DNA of 11,381 bases from Pavlovales sp. CCMP2436. Its lineage: Eukaryota; Haptophyta; Pavlovophyceae; Pavlovales. The stretch is taken from positions 47,949 to 59,329 of the forward strand of contig MU631357.1 in NCBI GenBank assembly GCA_026770615.1, given 5' to 3'. The position numbers and the translations under genes are program-made. Positions 7,679 through 11,381 of this stretch are shown here, in pieces; the stretch's first letter is position 1; every line of letters begins with the position of its first letter. The notes under the pieces are model-generated. The model saw nothing but the letters and a program-made list of their open reading frames with translations. It did no database searches and was not told the DNA's origin.

Positions 7679-8014
7679 GCGCACACGCACCCGGAGAGGG
7701 TAGCCAGCAAGACGTCCTTCCCGCAACTCGAGGACCCGCCGGCAGATGGATGATTTTAACTTGGGTCCGTGCCGGCTTGCCGGTCCGTACCGTTAATTAG
7801 TTTCTTGTACCCCGAACGTTCTCCCGAGCTGGCTAGCCCGGGTTCTGTGGCTGGCCCCGTGGCGGCGCACCAGTCTTGTAGCTTCGTTGCCAGGCCCACC
7901 AAATCCTACTTTGCCAAAGCAATCAGGAAGAGAGAGAGATTAACTTACTTCTAAACATAATCCCCCACCGCAACCCCCCGCCTTTCCCGTTGCTGCTGCT
8001 GCTGCTGCACCCAA

Positions 8015-8121
8015 TGTGTGTAAATATCTAGAAATACGACCGTCCCCTGACAGGTCTCCACTGGACTCAAGCGTTGAGAATACGCTCGGATCAAGGGACC
8101 TTAGCAGAGCACACGGATACC
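8015..8121 (-). repeat. Intron 1 repeat family, copy C (inverted)
   Basis: It is the reverse complement of copy A over about 105 bases: GTAAATATCTAGAAnTACG, then the GGTCTCCACnGGACTCA block, then GATCAAGGGACC, ending CACACGGATACC. Copies A and C could pair in the transcript and loop out about 540 bases of intron 1. Confidence 0.8.
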
Positions 8122-8176
8122 GTCCCCCCTCTCTGATGGCCCGGAACCCCCCCCCCCCTCCGCCTCTCCCGTCCAG

Positions 8177-8280
8177 GTTGACGACACGATCGACACTATG
8201 ATGCGGATCAACTTCAACGTCACCATCGACGACGCACCGTGCGAGTATGTCTCAGTGGACCTCACGGACATCACGGGAAC
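8177..8280 (+). CDS. ERGIC_N-type protein, exon 2
   Basis: It begins after CTCTCCCGTCCAG (AG at 8175-8176) and ends GGAAC|GTAAGA in phase 2. It reads VDDTIDTMMRINFNVTIDDA then PCEYVSVDLTDITG. This is the lumenal part that follows the first membrane helix in ERGIC_N proteins: L/M-R-I-N-F-N-x-T, then P-C-E-Y-x-S-V-D, then D-x-x-G-T. The Asn of NVT is a potential N-glycosylation site. The junction to exon 1 keeps the frame across the 956-base intron 1 (7221-8176). Confidence 0.88.
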
Positions 8281-8291
8281 GTAAGAGCCTG

Positions 8292-8401
8292 CGTATGTAA
8301 ATATCTATAAAAACGCACGGCTCCGTAAACGGTCTCCCAGTCTCCCAGTGGTGCAGCAACAACACACTGTTAGCCTAGGACCATTCCCGAGCACACGGAT
8401 A
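8292..8401 (-). repeat. Intron 2 repeat, copy D (decayed, inverted)
   Basis: It starts TATGTAAATATCTAnAAA and ends GAGCACACGGATA, as copy C does, with a divergent middle. It begins only ten bases or so after the exon 2 donor. Confidence 0.5.
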
Positions 8402-8567
8402 GCGTCATCATCCCCTCGTCGTCGTCTGAAATCATCCCCTGCGCCCTCGCTAGCTGTACCGCCGCACAGGCCACCGCTCCGCTTGTTACTTACTCTCCGC
8501 ACGCTGCCCGCACACGCATGTTTTACGCTGAAATCCAACCCCTCTATACCCCTGCCTGGCTCGCCTG

Positions 8568-8614
8568 CTGTCACATATGCTGTCACATATGTTGTCACAT
8601 ATGTTGTCACCTAG
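8568..8614 (+). repeat. 12-bp tandem repeat at the intron 2 acceptor
   Basis: The unit GTCACATATGnT is repeated about three and a half times directly up to the acceptor (GTTGTCACCTAG, AG at 8613-8614). The last unit has changed to end in CCTAG, so the 3' splice site itself lies inside the repeat. Confidence 0.75.
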
Positions 8615-8723
8615 GTACGAGCACAACATCACGCGGCACATCTCGAAAGTGCGCCTCTCTCAGTGGCGGCGGTGGATCGCACTGCACCCCGATGAGGGCG
8701 CGGGCATGCCTGCGTACATCCAG
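8615..8723 (+). CDS. ERGIC_N-type protein, exon 3
   Basis: It begins in phase 2 after CCTAG and ends CATCCAG|GTATTA in phase 0. Joined to exon 2 it gives DITGTYEHNITRHISKVRL, then SQWRRWIALHPDEGAGMPAY and IQ. The T-x-x-x-N-I-T-(R/K) stretch matches the family's conserved continuation after the D-x-x-G-T motif. NIT is a second potential glycosylation site. The last 42-51 bases of this exon recur downstream at 8773-8814 and 9968-10018, and in decayed form near 10178-10197. Confidence 0.82.
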
Positions 8724-8772
8724 GTATTATATGTTTATGTGTGTGTGTGTGGCGGGGGGGGGGGGCGTAGTC

Positions 8773-8814
8773 CTGCACCCCGATTAGGGCGCGGGCATGC
8801 CTGCGTACATCCAG
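8773..8814 (+). pseudogene. Exon 3 partial copy 2
   Basis: It is identical to the last 42 bases of exon 3 (8682-8723) except for one change, GATGAG to GATTAG, which makes a stop in the exon's frame. It is followed by a donor-like GTAATG. It lies 91 bases downstream of the original, behind a GT/G-rich stretch that also follows exon 3. No acceptor directly precedes it. Confidence 0.9.
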
Positions 8815-8907
8815 GTAATGTAATCAGGTGATGATGACCCTTCAACACACCCGCCAGCGCTCTTGGCGTTATGGGAGGTGTTTTTTATGGTAGATTCAGC
8901 TAGTATA

Positions 8908-9848
8908 CTCCCCCGGTTCATTGGGTTGGTCCCTCATAGTACGCACTACTTATGGCGGCCTTCCTGACGCCCCCGCCGGCTGAAAAGTTAGAGCCCAGTC
9001 GCCTGGAACCTGGAGCACATTTGCTAGTTGACAAGCGCCCACTAAGAAAAAAAATAAGTACACCATTTTTTAATTACTTAAATACATACGAAACATGGCG
9101 ATTTTTTAAAAACGTTTGACCACCCGGCCGCCTACGCCGCGGGGACTCGGATCCCAGCCGCGCCACGCCCGGAGGTGGGGCCAATGGCGTGGAGGGGGGC
9201 CTGGTGCTTGCCGAGGATGCTCCCCGAGCGCGCCGGGTCGCCTTTGAAGCGCGCATGTGCGGCCGTCGCACCCTCGTTCGCCTGGGACGGGGTGCGATCA
9301 GGCGGCTCTTCGGGGGAGAAGGGCACACGGCTTGCCTATGAGGCGCGCGACGGCTCTTCGGGCCTTCTCCCGGTCCCGGGGCCTTCTGGAGGGCCGGGGA
9401 TCCGTCGCGCGCCTCATAGGCGAGCCGTGTGCCCTTCTCCCCCGAAGACCCGCCTGATCGCACCCCGTCCCAGGCGAACGAGGGCGCGACGGCCGCACAT
9501 GCGCGCTTCAAAGGCGACCCGGCGCGCTCGGGGAGCATCCCCGGCAAGCATCAGGCCCCCCTACACACCATTGGCCCCACCTCTGGGCGCGGTGCGGCTG
9601 GGATCCGAGTCCCCGCGGCGTAGGCGGCCGGGTGCTCAAAAGTTTTTAAAAAAATCGCCATGTTTCGTATGTATTTCATAATTAAAAAATGTGCGCTTAT
9701 TTTTTATTCGTAGTGGGCGCTTGTCAACCAGCCAACTGTGCCCCAGGTTCCAGGCGACTGGGTCCTAACCTTCCAGCCGGCGGGGACGTCAGGAAGGCCG
9801 CCATAAGTAGTGCGTACTATATGGGACCAACCCAATGAACCGGGGGAG
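8908..9848. mobile_element. Foldback/MITE-like element, Stowaway-like termini
   Basis: The left arm 8908-9353 (446 bp) and the right arm 9402-9848 (447 bp) are inverted repeats of roughly 90 percent identity by eye over their full length, around a 48-bp centre (9354-9401). The ends read CTCCCCCGGTTCATTGGG and its complement, and TA lies immediately outside both (8906-8907 and 9849-9850). TA target duplication with CTCCC-starting termini is the pattern of Stowaway-type non-autonomous Tc1/mariner elements. The arms also contain an AT-rich zone (9045-9115 and its mirror) and a GC-rich core. There is no transposase frame. The open frames on both strands encode the same peptides because of the symmetry. 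It lies inside intron 3 of the ERGIC-like gene, between exon 3 copies 2 and 3. Confidence 0.9.
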
Positions 9849-9967
9849 TAGGTTTTTGTACTTGTGTATTTGTACTTGTGTATTTGTGTGTGTGTGGATA
9901 TAATTTTTAGTACGATTGATACCTTTATATCCATACACACACGATTGATGGGTATATTTTAAATGCC

Positions 9968-10018
9968 TGGATCGCACTGCATCCCGATGAGGGCGCGGGC
10001 ATGCCTGCGTACATCCAG
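9968..10018 (+). pseudogene. Exon 3 partial copy 3
   Basis: The last 51 bases of exon 3 (8673-8723) recur with a single silent change (CAC to CAT, His). The copy is followed by GTACAATATTATATGT, which also resembles the sequence after the real exon 3 donor, so the duplicated unit included exon end plus intron start. The reading frame is intact (WIALHPDEGAGMPAYIQ), but no acceptor precedes it. A fainter fourth copy lies at about 10178-10197 (ATTGCCTACGCACATCCCG|GTA). Confidence 0.9.
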
Positions 10019-10093
10019 GTACAATATTATATGTCTATGTATTTATGTGTGTGTGTGTGTATCTGTGTGTGTATCAACGGACACCATTCAGAA

Positions 10094-10120
10094 CAGTCAG
10101 ACGCCAGATTGAATCCCTAA
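10094..10120 (-). repeat. Inverted copy of the GGGATTCAAnCTGGCGTCTGAC repeat
   Basis: On the minus strand it reads TTAGGGATTCAATCTGGCG then TCTGACTG. It matches the block at 4509-4533 (GGGATTCAAGCTGGCGTCTG) and, less closely, 546-562 and 681-704. Each copy is near a TATA-type AT repeat. Confidence 0.6.
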
Positions 10121-10477
10121 CAGTAATATTATATACTTTCAGTACAAGTAACAACAGATATGCATACATATAAATAGCATTGCCTACGCACATCCCGGTA
10201 TTTATTTATTTTAACTGCGACTCACTTAAGGGAAGGCGGGGCAGCAGACGGTGGGTTGCAGACAGTCAGAGGCGGACTCCGAGCGTGCGAGCGCGACAGC
10301 AGTCAGTCAAACAGACGGCGTGTCTAGACGTCGAACTGGATAGCTTTATGCATTTGTGTGGGTGGGTGTGCGCGTGTGTGTATGTGTGTGTGCGCGTGGG
10401 TGTCTGGATGTATTTATATATGTATATTTACCATCTCCTATGTAACAATCATCACTGCCTCTATACATTATTGTAAA

Positions 10478-10519
10478 ATAGCCGACTGCTGCCTAGCTCG
10501 CTGAAATTACATCGGAACG
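10478..10519 (+). pseudogene. Decayed copy of exon 4 start
   Basis: After AATAG it reads CCGACTGCTGCCTAGCTCGC, then TGAAAT, closely following exon 4 (AATAG|CCAACTACCGCCGAGCTCGC, TGAAAT). It has several substitutions, including GAG to TAG, a stop in the exon frame. It ends in a 17-18 base poly-T run (about 10524-10541) and lies 100 bases upstream of exon 4. Confidence 0.8.
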
Positions 10520-10577
10520 CGGGTTTTTTTTTTTTTTTTTATCTGTCTTTGCGTCTAATGTTTGTTTTGTGTAATAG

Positions 10578-10664
10578 CCAACTACCGCCGAGCTCGCTGA
10601 AATCCAAGTTGAACGCGAGGGCGTCGAGGCGGCAAACGCGGCCCAGCTCGCCCGCGCCGTGATG
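10578..10664 (+). CDS. ERGIC_N-type protein, proposed exon 4
   Basis: This is a GC-rich 87-base block after a T/G-rich tract ending GTAATAG (AG at 10576-10577), with donor ATG|GTGCGT. It is exactly 29 codons in phase 0, as the end of exon 3 requires, and reads PTTAELAEIQVEREGVEAAN then AAQLARAVM, an amphipathic helical sequence. I cannot match it to a specific conserved ERGIC block, so the assignment rests on phase, strand, base composition and splice signals. Intron 3 would be 1854 bases (8724-10577), most of it the foldback element and exon copies. Confidence 0.6.
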
Positions 10665-10764
10665 GTGCGTTTGTGTGTGTGAGTGTGCGTGTGTGTGTTT
10701 TTGTGCCAACGGTTGCGTGCCCTACGCCACCCTATGCCAATTGTAACCCTATGTATCTCTATCG

Positions 10765-10804
10765 GCTAATGCGGCATAGCATCGCCCGCGCCGCAATGGT
10801 GCGT
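10765..10804 (+). pseudogene. Decayed copy of exon 4 end
   Basis: CGGCTAATGCGGCATAGCAT, then CGCCCGCGCCGCAATG|GTGCGT, parallels the end of exon 4 (CGGCAAACGCGGCCCAGCTC, then GCCCGCGCCGTGATG|GTGCGT), including the donor. It carries in-frame stops (TAA, TAG). It is followed by a T-rich tract. Confidence 0.75.
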
Positions 10805-11063
10805 TTTTTTTTTATTTTTTTTATACCACCTGCTATGACACCCCATATCACCCCATGTGACCATATGTTCATGATAACCTGCCACGTGCCATCTGCCACC
10901 TTCTATATGTGACCTGATATCGCACCATCTGCCCTTATGTGACCCTACGTGGAGGAGCTGGCAGTACACGTGGCAAATGTGACTTTTATTTATTTTATTT
11001 ATTTTAACCTGCCATCTGCAACCTTCCATTTACCACCAACTATGGTGCCTTTTTATCTCTCTC

Positions 11064-11345
11064 TTTTTACTGCCGTCTGCCACCTTCCATGTGCTACCTG
11101 ATGTCATCCTATCTGACTCTATGTGACCCCCTGTGTGACCCACGTGATCCCTGTATGGCGAATACAGTTGGACGGGGCGGAGCCGGGATGGTGCCCTCTT
11201 TTTTCTTTATTTTTTACTGCCGTCTGCCACCTTCCTTGTGTCACCTGATGTCATCCTATCTGACTCTATGTGACCCCTTGTGTGACCCTACGTGATCCCT
11301 ATGTGACTCCTATACAGTTGGACGGGGCGGAGCCGGGCGTGCACG
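11064..11345 (+). repeat. 147-bp tandem duplication including exon 5 start
   Basis: Copy 1 starts at 11064 and copy 2 at 11211, both with TTTTTACTGCCGTCTGCCAC. They run through a TGTGACCC-rich stretch to an acceptor-like ATACAG followed by TTGGACGGGGCGGAGCCGGG (11168 on and 11318 on). In copy 1 the exon-like part is cut short at GGATG|GTGCCC, another donor-like junction. An older relative of the same sequence (GGAGGAGCTGGCAGTACACG, TGGCAAATG) is visible near 10950-10979. The preceding 10800-11060 is built of decayed TGTGACC/CCATCTGCCACC units. Confidence 0.85.
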
Positions 11346-11381
11346 TGGCGAATGCTATGGCGGCGATGGAGGAATCAAAGT
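11318..11381 (+). CDS. ERGIC_N-type protein, proposed exon 5 (runs off right edge)
   Basis: It begins after CTCCTATACAG (AG at 11316-11317) in phase 0, as the end of exon 4 requires, and reads LDGAEPGVHVANAMAAMEES then K to the window edge. GC content and the Ala-rich character match exon 4. No specific domain motif was recognised. If the protein is a PDI-type fusion, the thioredoxin domain would be further right. The near-identical start at 11168 belongs to the upstream duplicate; either acceptor could be used, but only this one leads into a long open stretch. Confidence 0.5.
   Translation, partial: MDGAEPGVHVANAMAAMEESK

Noticed and set aside
8568..8614. CRISPR-like short repeats
   Set aside because: The units are directly tandem without spacers, and the context is a eukaryotic intron.
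9074..9681. Matching Pro/Arg-rich frames on both strands of the foldback element
   Set aside because: The same peptides appear on both strands because the element is an inverted repeat. No transposase motif is present.

Overview
This window looks like nuclear DNA of a microbial eukaryote, most likely an alga or another protist. The evidence is short GC-rich exons with GT-AG introns, set in AT-rich, microsatellite-rich introns and intergenic DNA. It also holds an intronless histone H4 gene with Arg at position 77, a malic-enzyme exon of the PSQCNNMYIF type, and an ER membrane protein of the ERGIC/PDI-like family found widely in plants and algae. There is no bacterial operon structure, rRNA, tRNA or CRISPR array that I can recognise. 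The lineage cannot be fixed from this sequence alone.

Layout. Positions 1-2300 hold a minus-strand gene with a Tudor/Agenet-like domain (main exon 964-1449, a possible further exon 419-508) in repeat-rich DNA. Positions 2300-3150 have no convincing gene and are built from decayed tandem duplications and simple repeats. Positions 3083-3731 hold histone H4 (minus strand). About 14 bases past its stop codon, on the same strand, lies the C-terminal piece of a Fanzor/TnpB-type RNA-guided nuclease. Positions 3930-5720 are AT-rich or pyrimidine-rich intergenic DNA, with one weak exon-like block, its decayed copy and a 73-bp TA-flanked hairpin. Positions 5729-5908 encode the C-terminal part of a malic enzyme, cut short. 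Positions 6013-6595 hold a small two-exon gene for a probable secreted or ER protein of unknown role. Positions 7020-11381 hold the 5' part of a multi-exon ERGIC_N-type ER/Golgi membrane gene (five exons proposed), which runs off the right edge.

The most striking aspect is repeat structure rather than gene content. The introns of the ERGIC-like gene carry partial copies of the gene's own exons 3, 4 and 5, several ending in an intact GT donor. They also carry a 941-bp near-perfect inverted repeat with Stowaway-like CTCCC termini and TA flanks, and four copies of a separate ~110-bp repeat in both orientations. Similar decayed short tandem duplications run through the intergenic DNA, so local duplication appears to be a general process in this genome.

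The genes do not form an obvious pathway. Chromatin (H4, the Tudor-like protein), carbon metabolism (malic enzyme) and the secretory pathway (ERGIC-like protein, small secreted protein) are simply neighbours. Nothing in the window is a clear novel defence or biosynthetic system. The best candidates for follow-up are the Fanzor remnant fused to the H4 3' flank, the foldback element and the self-copied exons.
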